A stretch of DNA of 64,000 nt from Moorella humiferrea (GCF_039233145.1 NZ_CP136419.1:1648001-1712000), one strand, 5' to 3'. Shown: positions 24,975-33,866, numbered from the stretch's first letter. Numbers and translations: made by a program. Notes: generated from the sequence alone by a model not told the origin.

Positions 24975-26063
24975 TTATGGCATAAGTACTGCTTTCACGG
25001 CTTCTTTACAGGCCATCACCTCTAATGCTTCATTAACCCGGGCCAGCGGGAAACGGTGGGTAATCATCCGGGCAAAAAGTTCAGGCTGCGCCAGGATCAT
25101 GGCCATGGCCCGGTAAACATGGCGGGTGTCGCTGACCCACACCCCCTGTAAACGGATATTGCGCCGGGCCAGGTGCTGGTAACCGTCAAAGGCGAAGGTC
25201 CCTCCCGGCTGGCCAAAACCCATGCTAAGGACCGCCCCCCCAGGTCGCACCAGGGTAATGGCTTCCAGCAAAGCTGCAGCATTGCCCGCAGCCTCGACGA
25301 CCAGATCGGCGCCGCGGCCGTGGGTCAGGTCCAGGATTACCTGCCGCCGCTCCTCATCCTGAACTTCATGGCGGTCCAGGGTAACAGTGGCCCCGAATTG
25401 CTGTCCCATTTCCAGGCGTGTTTTAGAGCCACCGCTCACGATGACTGTAGTTGCTCCATAGGCCCGGGCAAAGGCTACGGCAAACAGGCCTAAAGGCCCG
25501 GGTCCGATAACAACCACCGTGTCGCCAGGTTCGGGTCGCACCAGGTCGAAGCCGTGGGCCGCTGTAGCCCCTGAACAGGAGGCCGCCACCAGCACCGCGG
25601 GGTCAACCCCCACCGGCACCCGGAATATGTCCGCGCCGGGTTGCAGAATGATATATTCGGCATAACATCCGTTTAAATACGGCGGTTCGGTAGTGGCAAT
25701 ATTAATCCCCTGGACGACCCGGTTGGGGCATAAAGACGGTTCCCGCAACACGGCGCAGTAGTAGCAGTGGCCGCAGGAAACACCCCGGTTCCAGAAAATA
25801 AGGTCGCCCTCCTTCAGTTCTTCACCTTCTACCGTTAGCTTTTTTCCTTTAATGGCGGCCACCTCGCCAACGCCTTCGTGGCCCAAAATCATAGGTAACT
25901 TGACGCGCGGGTCCTCTCCCTGCCAGATGTGCAGGTCAGAGCCGCAGATACCGGCGGCTTTTATTTTTACCAGCACCTGCCCCGGCTCCAGGTTGGGAAT
26001 GTTTATTTCCCGTGCCGTCAGAGGTTCATTAAACGCTTCTAAAACATAGGCTTGAGCTTTCAT
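24975..26063 (-). CDS. zinc-dependent alcohol/polyol dehydrogenase
   Basis: A medium-chain dehydrogenase of 362 residues. The catalytic zinc site has CGSDLHIW and GHEGVGEV. The structural zinc site has four cysteines in CGHCYYCAVLREPSLC. The NAD(P) fold has VIGPGPLGLFAVAFA. Members oxidise secondary alcohols, polyols or sugar acids. The ATG at 26063 overlaps the TGA of the upstream gene (ATGA), so translation is coupled to the UroD-type gene. A longer reading from 26156 would cover 90 bases of that gene and is not needed. Confidence 0.9.
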   Translation of the reverse strand: MKAQAYVLEAFNEPLTAREINIPNLEPGQVLVKIKAAGICGSDLHIWQGEDPRVKLPMILGHEGVGEVAAIKGKKLTVEGEELKEGDLIFWNRGVSCGHCYYCAVLREPSLCPNRVVQGINIATTEPPYLNGCYAEYIILQPGADIFRVPVGVDPAVLVAASCSGATAAHGFDLVRPEPGDTVVVIGPGPLGLFAVAFARAYGATTVIVSGGSKTRLEMGQQFGATVTLDRHEVQDEERRQVILDLTHGRGADLVVEAAGNAAALLEAITLVRPGGAVLSMGFGQPGGTFAFDGYQHLARRNIRLQGVWVSDTRHVYRAMAMILAQPELFARMITHRFPLARVNEALEVMACKEAVKAVLMP

Positions 26064-27073
26064 GCTATTCCCCCGTGTTCTGCCATGTATGCTGCCAGTA
26101 CTTGTTTCAGGTAGAGCACGTTTTCCGGCGGGGCTCCGTAGGGGACAACGCCGCATCCCAGGATAAACCCGCCGCCAGGTGCTCCTTTAGCCAGGACTTC
26201 CCTGGCCTGAGCAGCAATCAGCTCTTTGGGACCTGTTTCCACTACCCGTGCCTGGATGCTGCCCCGCAGGACGATACCTGCCGCCCGGGCCTTTGCTTTA
26301 TAGGCCACCAGGTCGGTGCCGTAGTCGGCCATGAGAATGGAGGAACCTGTCTGCACCAGCCAGTCGACAATGGGGGTAGTGTTGCCGCCGCTAATTAAAC
26401 CAACGCTGGCGGCCCCGGCGGCCTTTAAGGAAGCAATTAACCCTTTTTCCCGGGGAAAAGCAAAGCGCTGGTAGAGTTCCGGCGAAAGCAAAGGCGGCGT
26501 GATCCAGGATTCGTTAATCGATATACTTAGCCCCCGTTTAATCATGGCCGTGCCTACTGCCAGGCCTACTTCGGCGGCAAAATCCAGCAGGGCGCCGGCA
26601 AAGTCCGGTGCGGTCAACAAATCTAATATAAAGTTTTCATAACCCCGGAGCAGGGCGGCCAGGGTAAATGGTCCCACCATAGCGGCGCCTACGGCCACCT
26701 CACTGCCGATAACCTCCCTCACCCGGCTGGCGGCGTCCAGGAGTAAAGGCAGGCGACCGTCATGTTCCGGATCGGGTACCCTCAGGCGGGCCAGGTCGGC
26801 TGGGCAGGAAACGATGGGGCCGGCAATGGCCGGAATGGCTTCGTCGTCGAAATACTGCACCGGGCAGCCCAGGGCTTCGGCTTCGACGTTATAGATATCT
26901 ATGCCGACCGTAATCAGGTCATGGCCGTACAGCTCATAAGCCCTGAGCTGTCCTTTCACGATCAGTTCCGCGCTCCTGGCCATTTTTGAAGGCGTTACCC
27001 CGATTAAGGCGGCGGCATGTTCATACACCACAGGGACGAAAGGAATTTTATCCCTGTTAAAAAATCCACCCAC
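26060..27073 (-). CDS. uroporphyrinogen decarboxylase / MtaA-CmuA family protein
   Basis: A 337-residue protein of the URO-D barrel family in its MtaA/CmuA-like branch: FFNRDKIPFVPVVYEHAAALIG, YELYGHDLITVGIDIYNVEAEALGCPVQYFDD, GPFTLAALLRGYENFILDL, INESWITPPLLSPELYQRFAFP, GLISGGNTTPIVDWLVQTG and a C-terminal FILGCGVVPYGAPPENV. Related proteins move methyl groups between corrinoid proteins and thiols. No corrinoid protein or partner methyltransferase is encoded nearby, so a methyl-transfer role is unproven. A zinc-type Cys is present in LGCGVVP. It lies between livF and the alcohol dehydrogenase gene. Confidence 0.8.
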   Translation of the reverse strand: MGGFFNRDKIPFVPVVYEHAAALIGVTPSKMARSAELIVKGQLRAYELYGHDLITVGIDIYNVEAEALGCPVQYFDDEAIPAIAGPIVSCPADLARLRVPDPEHDGRLPLLLDAASRVREVIGSEVAVGAAMVGPFTLAALLRGYENFILDLLTAPDFAGALLDFAAEVGLAVGTAMIKRGLSISINESWITPPLLSPELYQRFAFPREKGLIASLKAAGAASVGLISGGNTTPIVDWLVQTGSSILMADYGTDLVAYKAKARAAGIVLRGSIQARVVETGPKELIAAQAREVLAKGAPGGGFILGCGVVPYGAPPENVLYLKQVLAAYMAEHGGIA

Positions 27074-27088
27074 AATTACTCCCTTCTT

Positions 27089-27823
27089 TCATCTGCTCCT
27101 CTTGCTGTCCACCCGGGGCTCTACCCGCTCGCCCAGATAAGCATTGCGAATACGGGGATCGGCCAGCAATTCCCTGCCCGGCCCGTTCATGGTAATCCTG
27201 CCGTTTTCTAAAACATAGGCGTGATCGCATAGGGCCAGGGCTTTGCGGGCATTTTGCTCCACCAGCAGGACGGTAACCCCTTCCTCCCGGATACGGCTGA
27301 TAATATTAAAAATGGTGTTGACCACCAGTGGGGCCAGGCCCAGGGAAGGTTCATCAAAAAGCATAACTTTGGGGTTGGACATCAAGCCCCGCCCTACGGC
27401 CAGCATCTGCTGTTCGCCGCCGCTTAAAGTGCCGGCGTACTGGTTTTGGCGTTCTTTGAGGACCGGAAACAAAGTAAATATATGTTCTAAATTCCTGGCC
27501 GCTTCCCGGCCGTTAAGCCGGTAACCGCCCATCAGCAGGTTTTCCTTCACCGTCAGGCCGGCGAAGACTTTTCTGCCTTCCGGCACCTGGACTATCCCCC
27601 GCCTGACCACCAGGTGGGGCTGCCGCGGCAACTCTTCCCCCATAAAAAGGATCGAACCCCGGCGCGGTCGCACCAGACCGGCAATGGTATTTAAAAGGGT
27701 GCTTTTGCCGGCGCCGTTGGCCCCGATTATACTGACAATCTGACCCTGCTTAACTTCAAGGTTGACCTCGTGCAGGGCCATAATCGCCCCGTAGCCGGCG
27801 CTCAAGTTTTTAATCGTCAACAT
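27089..27823 (-). CDS. livF: branched-chain-type ABC transporter ATP-binding protein LivF
   Basis: A 244-residue ABC ATPase: Walker A GANGAGKSTL (about residues 35-44), Q-loop VPEGRKVFAGLTVKENLLMG (LivF type), signature LSGGEQQMLAVGRGLM, Walker B VMLFDEPSLGLAP and a switch histidine region. It pairs with LivG to power an importer of the branched-chain amino acid / HAAT type. The ATG at 27823 is one base after the livG stop; longer frames run back into livG. It is the last transporter gene, followed by the UroD-type enzyme. Confidence 0.94.
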   Translation of the reverse strand: MLTIKNLSAGYGAIMALHEVNLEVKQGQIVSIIGANGAGKSTLLNTIAGLVRPRRGSILFMGEELPRQPHLVVRRGIVQVPEGRKVFAGLTVKENLLMGGYRLNGREAARNLEHIFTLFPVLKERQNQYAGTLSGGEQQMLAVGRGLMSNPKVMLFDEPSLGLAPLVVNTIFNIISRIREEGVTVLLVEQNARKALALCDHAYVLENGRITMNGPGRELLADPRIRNAYLGERVEPRVDSKRSR

Positions 27824-27824
27824 C

Positions 27825-28589
27825 TCATTCCTCGTCCCCCAGGTAGGCCTTGATGACCTCTTCATTGCATTGAATGGCAGCCGGTGGCCCGCTGGCCAGG
27901 GTCCTACCGAAATTCTGGACATAAATGTACTGGCAGAGCTGCATTACTACCTCCATCCGGTGTTCAATCAGGAGGATGGCCAGACCTAAATCCCTATTAA
28001 GCCTGGCGATGAGCTCAATCAGATCGATAACTTCTTTGGGATTCAATCCTGCCGCTGGCTCATCCAACAGCAATACTCTGGGACCGGTCGCCAGGGCCCG
28101 GGCAATCTCCAGGCGACGCTGGAGGCCGTAAGGTAGGTTCTCCGGCCGCCAGTCTTTGTAAGCAATTAAATCCACCACTTCCAGGTAGTGTAAGGCTTTT
28201 TCACGGGCTTCCCGCTCGGCACGAAATTTCCCCGGCAGCGACAGGAGGGCGGAAAAAATATTATACTTCGTCAGGGGGTCGATAGCTGTCATGACGTTTT
28301 CCGCCACGCTCAGGCCGCGGAAGAGGCGGATGTTTTGAAAAGTGCGGCCCAGCCCGGCTTCGGCTATTCTATGCTGTTCCAGATTGGTAATATCCCGGCC
28401 CGCCAGCAGCACCCGGCCGCTATCGGCCTTATAAACGCCGGAGATAACATTAAAAATCGTCGTCTTGCCGGCCCCGTTGGGCCCGATAATGCCTACGATA
28501 CCCTTTTCCGGCAGGTCGAGGTAAAAATCCGCAACCGCCTGGACGCCGCCGAACCTTTTGTTAAGCCCTTTGACTTCTAAAATATTCAC
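27825..28589 (-). CDS. livG: branched-chain-type ABC transporter ATP-binding protein LivG
   Basis: A 254-residue ABC ATPase with Walker A GPNGAGKTTIFNVISGVYKAD, the LivG-type insert GRTFQNIRLFRGLSVAENVM, the signature-like LPYGLQRRLEIARALATGP, Walker B VLLLDEPAAGLNP and the D-loop/His part LLIEHRMEVVM. The signature is YGLQR rather than LSGGQ, which is normal in LivG. The start is a GTG at 28589 that overlaps the TGA of livM (GTGA). Confidence 0.94.
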   Translation of the reverse strand: MNILEVKGLNKRFGGVQAVADFYLDLPEKGIVGIIGPNGAGKTTIFNVISGVYKADSGRVLLAGRDITNLEQHRIAEAGLGRTFQNIRLFRGLSVAENVMTAIDPLTKYNIFSALLSLPGKFRAEREAREKALHYLEVVDLIAYKDWRPENLPYGLQRRLEIARALATGPRVLLLDEPAAGLNPKEVIDLIELIARLNRDLGLAILLIEHRMEVVMQLCQYIYVQNFGRTLASGPPAAIQCNEEVIKAYLGDEE

Positions 28590-29455
28590 GACCCCTCACC
28601 CTCCCTTATCCTGTTTCCCCGGCGCCGTAGCAGGGACAGGAGGGAGATTTCATACTCACCGAATAAACCGGTAGGTTTAAAGTTCAGGATTAATAAGACA
28701 ATCACGCAGTAGGCGACGATGCGCCACTCGGCTGCGGCCCGTAAGATTTCCGGCAAACCTGTAAGCAGGGCGCTGGCGACGACGGCCCCGGTCAGGCTGT
28801 TGATGCCGCCGAAAAACACCATAATAATCCATTCGGCCGATTTGGTCCAGCCGAACATCACCGGCTCGACATAGGTCGTATAAAATCCATAAAGGACGCC
28901 GGCATAGGTTGTAATAGCCGCCGATAAAAGGAAGGCCACCATTTTTACCTGGTTGACATTGATGCCCATGGACCTGGCCGCCAGTTCATCACTTCGTAAG
29001 GCCAGGCACTGGCGGCCGTAGCGCGAACATTTAAAACCCCAGACCAGGAACAGGCAGATCACGGCTGAAGTTACTGCTAAGAGAAGCGTCGTCTGCTTGG
29101 GAATGCCGGAGAGTCCCATGGCGCCGCCGGTAATATTTACTGACTGGTTGAGGAGGGCGGCTATGGCTTCGCCAAAGCCGAAGGTTACCAGGGAGATGTA
29201 GTCCCGGCGTAACCTGATGGTTGGCAAGCCAACTATCACGGCTGCTATCAGGCCAACAACAACGGCTCCGCCTGCCGCCAAAGGAAAGGAAAAATTATAT
29301 TTCACAGCCATCAACCCGGCCACATAGGCGCCAATACCCATAAAAGCCCCCTGGCCCAAAGAAAAGAGGCCGGTTAACCCTGTAAGAATGAAGACGCCGG
29401 TCACGGCTACTACATTGATAGCTGTAAAGGTTAGCACTGAAGCTAAAAGTTCCAT
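28586..29455 (-). CDS. livM: branched-chain-type ABC transporter permease LivM
   Basis: A 289-residue permease with about eight helices and the LivM signature GLTGLFSLGQGAFMGIGAYVAG near the N-terminus. The central loop contains LRSDELAARSMGINVNQVK. I place the start at ATG 29455, seven bases after AGGGG; an ATG at 29461 is too close to that site. It forms the transmembrane pore with LivH. It overlaps livG by four bases and follows livH closely. Confidence 0.92.
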   Translation of the reverse strand: MELLASVLTFTAINVVAVTGVFILTGLTGLFSLGQGAFMGIGAYVAGLMAVKYNFSFPLAAGGAVVVGLIAAVIVGLPTIRLRRDYISLVTFGFGEAIAALLNQSVNITGGAMGLSGIPKQTTLLLAVTSAVICLFLVWGFKCSRYGRQCLALRSDELAARSMGINVNQVKMVAFLLSAAITTYAGVLYGFYTTYVEPVMFGWTKSAEWIIMVFFGGINSLTGAVVASALLTGLPEILRAAAEWRIVAYCVIVLLILNFKPTGLFGEYEISLLSLLRRRGNRIREGEGS

Positions 29456-29468
29456 GGCCATACCCCTA

Positions 29469-30341
29469 TCAAGCTTTTTCCTGGATATGGCTGCCAGCAA
29501 TACCCCGCGGCCGCACCAGGAGAAAAAGTAGCATAATGACGAAGATGAACACGGGTGATATACCCGAACCGACCAGCCGGATAAGTAAAATCTCAATTAT
29601 TCCTAAAAGAAAGGCGCCGATAACCGCCCCGGGCAGACTGCCCAGGCCACCAATCACTGATGCGATAAAACCCTTGACCACCAATTGGCCGAGTTGGGGA
29701 TAGAGGGTATAACTGATGCCTAAAAAGACGCCGCTGATTCCGCCGAGGAAACCCGCCAGGAAAAAAGCCAGCTGGATAATTCTGAGGACATTGATACCCA
29801 TCAAACCGGAAGTATCGACGTCATAGGAAACGGAACGCAGGGCGGTTCCCAGCTTGGTCCTGTAAATCAGCACCGCCAGGATTATCAAGGCTAAGGATGA
29901 GATGCAGAACATGATAAGTTCCGGGACACCCAGCAGTAGCCGACCCACTTTCACTGTGGCCACAGGGAAGAAATTAGGATAAGCATAAAAGTTGGTGCTG
30001 AAAAAGATAGTCATCAGGTTCTCCAGCAGCATGCCCAGGGTGATAGAAGATACGAAATAGTAGATCACAGGACCTTTATTATTGCGAATACGGCGGAAGG
30101 CAACTAATTCTGCTATAATCCCCAGCATCCCCCCTGCCAGGGAAGCGATAAGCAGGGTCCAGAGCAGCGATGTATGCCAGAACCTTGTGGCCAGGAAACC
30201 TACGTAGGCTGTTACGGTCATGAAACCACCGTGGGCGAAATTGCTGAACTTCAATATATTGAATATTATGGCAAACCCCACGGCGATCAAAGCATATACC
30301 GCACCCAGGGAAATGCCGTTAATTATCAATTGTGCCGTCAT
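29469..30341 (-). CDS. livH: branched-chain-type ABC transporter permease LivH
   Basis: A 290-residue permease with the LivH N-terminus INGISLGAVYALIAVGFAIIFNILKFSNFAHGGFMTV, several helices, a GINVLRIIQLAFFLAGFLGGISG loop and the C-terminal GGLGSLPGAVIGAFLLGIIE. It pairs with LivM in the membrane. A GC-rich hairpin separates it from livK, which probably lowers its expression relative to the binding protein. Confidence 0.94.
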   Translation of the reverse strand: MTAQLIINGISLGAVYALIAVGFAIIFNILKFSNFAHGGFMTVTAYVGFLATRFWHTSLLWTLLIASLAGGMLGIIAELVAFRRIRNNKGPVIYYFVSSITLGMLLENLMTIFFSTNFYAYPNFFPVATVKVGRLLLGVPELIMFCISSLALIILAVLIYRTKLGTALRSVSYDVDTSGLMGINVLRIIQLAFFLAGFLGGISGVFLGISYTLYPQLGQLVVKGFIASVIGGLGSLPGAVIGAFLLGIIEILLIRLVGSGISPVFIFVIMLLFLLVRPRGIAGSHIQEKA

Positions 30342-30369
30342 AATTTGCCGCTCCTTTAAGATCCTTTAC

Positions 30370-30416
30370 GGGATGGCCGGGACGGCTCCGCAGACCTATA
30401 CCCGTCCCGGCATCCC
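30370..30416 (-). terminator. attenuator-like hairpin between livK and livH
   Basis: Arms GGGATGGCCGGGACGG and CCGTCCCGGCATCCC (30370-30385 and 30402-30416) form a stem of about 15 bp with one bulge. No T run follows on the minus strand. Such stems behind binding-protein genes often protect mRNA ends or cause partial termination. Confidence 0.6.
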
Positions 30417-30422
30417 TCCATA

Positions 30423-31631
30423 TTATTGCTGCTGCTGTTCCTTGGTAATATAACGCTCTTTGGTGATATACTGGCCCTTTTCAATTTTAATCATCACCAT
30501 AGAAAGGCCATAGGGACGATGGGTATTGGGAGATATGCTGATATTGCCCGTTGTTCCCTTGACGTCCTTTGTCTGTTCCATGGCGTCCCGTACCTTGACC
30601 GGGTCAGGTGCACCGGCCCGCTTAATGGCGTCGGCAATGACCAGGATGCTGTCATAGCCGATGAAAACCTTATTCAGAGGTTCGTCATTATAGGCTGTCT
30701 TGTAAGCGGCCGCCACCTCCTTGATCTGCGGATCTTCCGCGGCGATATTGTTGGGGAAATAAATGTCATTGGCGGCCTCGCCGGCCAGGCTGGCAAAGGG
30801 CGGGGCAAAATCCAGGCCGCCGGTTATGGGGACGTTGATGCCTATCTGCCGTGCCTGCTGTACTGCCAGGACGTCTTCCTGGATATAGTTGGGGATATAA
30901 ATAGTTTCGGCCCCGGCCGCTTGAATTGCCGCCAGCTGGGTTTTGAAATCTTTATCACCCGTCTTGTACATTTGTTCGGATACTATCTGCCCGCCATGGC
31001 TCTTAATGTAGTCAATAAAAGGTTTGGCAAGAGATACAGAATATGCATTGGCCTGGTTGTACAGAACCCCTACTTTTTTCAAATTCAGTTTTTCCAAGGT
31101 ATAACTGGCGACTATCTCGGCCTGTTGGACGCTACTAGGCTGGATCAAGAAATTATAGGCCCATGGTTTACCGTCGTTTTTCGTTGTCGCCCTCTCGTCA
31201 ATAAAACTTCCGAGAATAGCCACTTTAGCGTTTTCGGCAATAGGTGCCAGGGCAATTCCAATATTGCTGACCGGCGGGCCGATTATGGCCACGGCTTTAT
31301 CCTGGGTAGCCAGGCGGTTGTAGGCGTTGATTGCCTCCTGGACGTCATTTTTGGTATCATAGGTAACAAGCTTCAGTTTTTTACCATTGATGCCGCCCTC
31401 TTTATTGATCTTGTCGATGGCCAGCTGGGCACCATTGGTAACCATCTTGCCCCAGACCGAGGTGGTAGAACTTAAATCCTGCAGGTTGCCGATGACAATT
31501 ACCTCACTGGAACTTGCCTGGTTTTCTCCGCCGCCTGCCTGGCTCTTGCCCTTGGCAGAAGTGCCCTGGCCGCAGGCAGTCACCAAGAAAACCAGGACAA
31601 GAACCATGAAAGACAAGACTAACTTTTTCAT
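30423..31631 (-). CDS. livK: branched-chain-type ABC transporter substrate-binding lipoprotein LivK
   Basis: A 402-residue lipoprotein. The signal peptide has lipobox LVTACGQG. The mature part is a periplasmic-binding-protein type I fold: VIVIGNLQDLSSTTSVWGKMVTNGAQLAIDKINKEGGINGKKLKLV, AVAIIGPPVSNIGIALAPIAE, VGVLYNQANAYSVSLAKPF. Members bind amino acids, amides or aromatic acids. The binding pocket cannot be read reliably here, so the ligand is unknown. The ATG at 31631 has GGAGGT nine bases upstream. It follows the lacI-type gene by 144 bp. Confidence 0.92.
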   Translation of the reverse strand: MKKLVLSFMVLVLVFLVTACGQGTSAKGKSQAGGGENQASSSEVIVIGNLQDLSSTTSVWGKMVTNGAQLAIDKINKEGGINGKKLKLVTYDTKNDVQEAINAYNRLATQDKAVAIIGPPVSNIGIALAPIAENAKVAILGSFIDERATTKNDGKPWAYNFLIQPSSVQQAEIVASYTLEKLNLKKVGVLYNQANAYSVSLAKPFIDYIKSHGGQIVSEQMYKTGDKDFKTQLAAIQAAGAETIYIPNYIQEDVLAVQQARQIGINVPITGGLDFAPPFASLAGEAANDIYFPNNIAAEDPQIKEVAAAYKTAYNDEPLNKVFIGYDSILVIADAIKRAGAPDPVKVRDAMEQTKDVKGTTGNISISPNTHRPYGLSMVMIKIEKGQYITKERYITKEQQQQ

Positions 31632-31775
31632 GCCTTCAGTACCTCCATTTTTTTCTTTTTGCTTTTGGTTTTCATGCATTATCCGAGAAAATACCTTCAG
31701 ATTGGCTGTCTCCCTACTTACACCCCCTTTCAAAGCCACACCTATACTCCAGCATTCACAGAGAGGATGGCTGTG

Positions 31776-32804
31776 TTATTTGCCAGTAGCAATAACCTGG
31801 CCGGCCAGTCCATAATCTACCGAAGATCGCACCAGTAATTGGGCTGGTAGCCTTTCAACCACAGGTTTATTTTTCCGCTTGCTGTTAATCAACTTGATCA
31901 ACCGCTCCGCCGCCCTCTGGCCAACCTCGTAAAAGGGCTGGGCCATCGTGGTTAGGGGAGGGTCCATTAGTTCTGACATGTCCAGGTTGTCATAACCCAT
32001 GACGGCAATATCGTCCGGTACCCGCAGACCCTTTGCCTTTAGAGCTTTGATAACCCCCAGGGCCTTGGGATCGCTGGCGGCAAATACGGCATCCGGCCGC
32101 TGGCCCCGCTCCAGGATAGTGAGAATGGCCCGGTAACCATCTTCCCAGTCCCGAGTACCGTGAACAACCAGGTCCTCGTTATAGGCTATACCGGCCTCCG
32201 CAAGGGCCGCCTGGTATCCGGCGAAACGCTGGCGGTAAAGGTCCAGCTCTAAAGTGCCGTTGACAAAAGCGATACGCCGGTAACCGCGCTCGATGAGGAA
32301 TTTAGTGGCTTCATAGCCGCCCCGGAAGTTGTCGACTATGACGGCATCCACCTTGTCTTCCAGGTGGCGGATCATGAGTACTACCGGAAAACCCTGCTCT
32401 TTGAGTTCCAAAATGTGGGTGCTGGCGGCCGTGGCTGTGGAAAAGATCAGGCCGTCGACCAGCCTCTTGCGCAGGTTGTCGACATAGGCCTTCTCTGTTT
32501 CTATATCTTCGTCGGTATTGCACAGGATAACGGTATAGCCATACTTTTTGGCCACATCGGTTATCCCTTTGATGGCCGCCGGGAAAACCAAATTCCGTAC
32601 ATTGGGAATGATCAGGCCGATGGTCCTGGAGCGCCCTTCTTTCAAACCCTTGGCCAGGGCATTAGGCTGGTAGTTAAGCTCACGTACGGCGCGCATGACT
32701 TTTTCTTTCGTTTCCGGGCTGACCGCCACCCGGCCGCTTAAGGCCCGGGAAACGGTGCTGGGCGAAACCCCGGCCCTCTCGGCAACTTCTTTGATATTGA
32801 CCAT
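31776..32804 (-). CDS. LacI-family transcriptional regulator
   Basis: A 342-residue LacI protein. The helix-turn-helix is at residues 2-25 (NIKEVAERAGVSPSTVSRALSGR) with the hinge ELNYQPNALAKGLK. The ligand-binding fold contains IGLIIPNVRNLVFPAAIKGI, VDAVIVDNFRGGYEATKFLIERGYRRIAFVNG and AVMGYDNLDMSELMDPPLTTMAQP. It should repress the downstream livKHMGF and enzyme cluster until a sugar-like ligand binds. The ATG at 32804 is preceded by AAAGGAAG. A sigma-H-like promoter and 12-bp repeats of ATTGTGCAAT lie upstream, suggesting autoregulation. Confidence 0.92.
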   Translation of the reverse strand: MVNIKEVAERAGVSPSTVSRALSGRVAVSPETKEKVMRAVRELNYQPNALAKGLKEGRSRTIGLIIPNVRNLVFPAAIKGITDVAKKYGYTVILCNTDEDIETEKAYVDNLRKRLVDGLIFSTATAASTHILELKEQGFPVVLMIRHLEDKVDAVIVDNFRGGYEATKFLIERGYRRIAFVNGTLELDLYRQRFAGYQAALAEAGIAYNEDLVVHGTRDWEDGYRAILTILERGQRPDAVFAASDPKALGVIKALKAKGLRVPDDIAVMGYDNLDMSELMDPPLTTMAQPFYEVGQRAAERLIKLINSKRKNKPVVERLPAQLLVRSSVDYGLAGQVIATGK

Positions 32805-32830
32805 GCTCGAGCTTCCTTTGCTGCAAACCT

Positions 32831-32852
32831 TTGTGCAATCCATTGTGCAATC
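32831..32852. promoter_or_regulatory. tandem TTGTGCAATC repeats, candidate LacI-family operator
   Basis: TTGTGCAATC occurs at 32831-32840 and 32843-32852, a 12-bp period; a weaker third copy continues toward the gene. Each unit is nearly palindromic (ATTG..CAAT). The site lies between the promoter element and the ATG of the LacI-type gene. Confidence 0.5.
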
Positions 32853-32867
32853 GTTTGTAGATTCTAT

Positions 32868-32893
32868 TTCGCCGTTTTTTGTATAATTCCTGC
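32868..32893 (-). promoter_or_regulatory. sigma-H-like promoter element upstream of the lacI-type gene
   Basis: On the minus strand GCAGGAATT is followed, after 11 bases, by GGCGAAA. The sigma-H consensus is RNAGGAWWW, 11-12 bases, RNNGAAT, so all but the last -10 base fits. The start codon is about 60 bases further on. Confidence 0.55.
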
Positions 32894-33092
32894 TATAACC
32901 CTAAAAAGTTTTTAAGTTTAGGACATACATACCCGCGCAAAGTTCATAAGTTTAACAAAGACTAAAATAGCCTTCAATTAGATCATCAGCCCCGGGAATG
33001 CTAATAAGCAATGCCCAGGGCTGTATTTATCAGACCATAAGCTAGGCCACTCCTGTAGGATGTCGCGGCCTGTTTATATAATCATGTCCTCT

Positions 33093-33866
33093 TTAATTTT
33101 CTTGGTTTTGTAAGACTACTTTGTTAACCAAAGTACCGATTCCTTCAATGCTGGCCTCTACTATAACACCAGGCTGCAAAAGGCCGGCTCCGGGAGGTGT
33201 TCCTGTAATAATTACATCGCCGGGCATCAGAGTCATGATATTTGAAACGTAGGCAATAATGTCGGTAACTTTAAAAACCATATCATTGGTATTGGCATCT
33301 TGAGTTATTTTTCCATTAACGCGCATCATAATGTGTAAATTATCCGGATCTAACCCTGACACAATCCATGGTCCAAGGGGCAAAAAGGTATCATAACTTT
33401 TTGCTTTGGTCCATGGTCCTCCAGTCATAAAATCTTTAGCGGTAATATCATTGGCTATTGTATAACCCAGTACATGGTTTAATGCTTCTTCGGCACGTAT
33501 AGCTTTTACCTTGTCTTTTATTACCACTGCCAATTCAACCTCATACCCCAGCTTTTCCACCCCACCAGGGTAAATAATTTCTTCTCCGGGGCCGATAATA
33601 GCAGATGGGGGCTTAAGGAAAATGACCGGTTCCGGCGGAACGGCCTGCCCTTTTGCGGCCAGAACGGACCGATAATTGGTTCCTACACAGATAACTTTAC
33701 TCGGAATACATGGTGCTAAAATTTTTATAGCATCGAGAGGTAAGCCCTGTTTACCAATTGTCCAACGGGTATAAATATCGCCCTCTATAGGGAATACCCT
33801 GTCATCTTCTAATATCCCCTGGTATATTTGGTCTTCACTCACCTTGAACCTTAAAAAAGTGCCCAT
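33093..33866 (-). CDS. fumarylacetoacetate hydrolase (FAH) family protein
   Basis: A 257-residue FAH-family enzyme. Metal and active-site elements are VICVGTNYRSVLAAKGQAVPPEPVIFLKPPSAIIGPGEEI, LGYEVELAVVI (the E-x-E metal ligands), GYTIANDITAKDFM, KSYDTFLPLGPWIV and PGDVIITGTPPGAGLL. Bacterial members of this size hydrolyse or decarboxylate 2-oxo acids from aromatic or sugar-acid breakdown. It lies 46 bases after hppA, so it may share that transcript. It could serve the LacI-controlled cluster or the KDG branch; the sequence does not decide. Confidence 0.85.
   Translation of the reverse strand: MGTFLRFKVSEDQIYQGILEDDRVFPIEGDIYTRWTIGKQGLPLDAIKILAPCIPSKVICVGTNYRSVLAAKGQAVPPEPVIFLKPPSAIIGPGEEIIYPGGVEKLGYEVELAVVIKDKVKAIRAEEALNHVLGYTIANDITAKDFMTGGPWTKAKSYDTFLPLGPWIVSGLDPDNLHIMMRVNGKITQDANTNDMVFKVTDIIAYVSNIMTLMPGDVIITGTPPGAGLLQPGVIVEASIEGIGTLVNKVVLQNQEN

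Noticed and set aside
24975-26156. Long form of the alcohol dehydrogenase starting at 26156
   Set aside because: The extra 31 residues lie inside the UroD-type gene and look unlike any dehydrogenase N-terminus; the ATGA-coupled start is better.
26060-27073. UroD-type gene as haem biosynthesis hemE
   Set aside because: It lacks the usual hemE N-terminal pattern, and the neighbours are transport and dehydrogenase genes; the MtaA/CmuA branch fits better.
30426-31475. 349-codon plus-strand open frame
   Set aside because: It lies wholly antisense to livK, which has a lipobox and family motifs. The protein has no recognisable domain.
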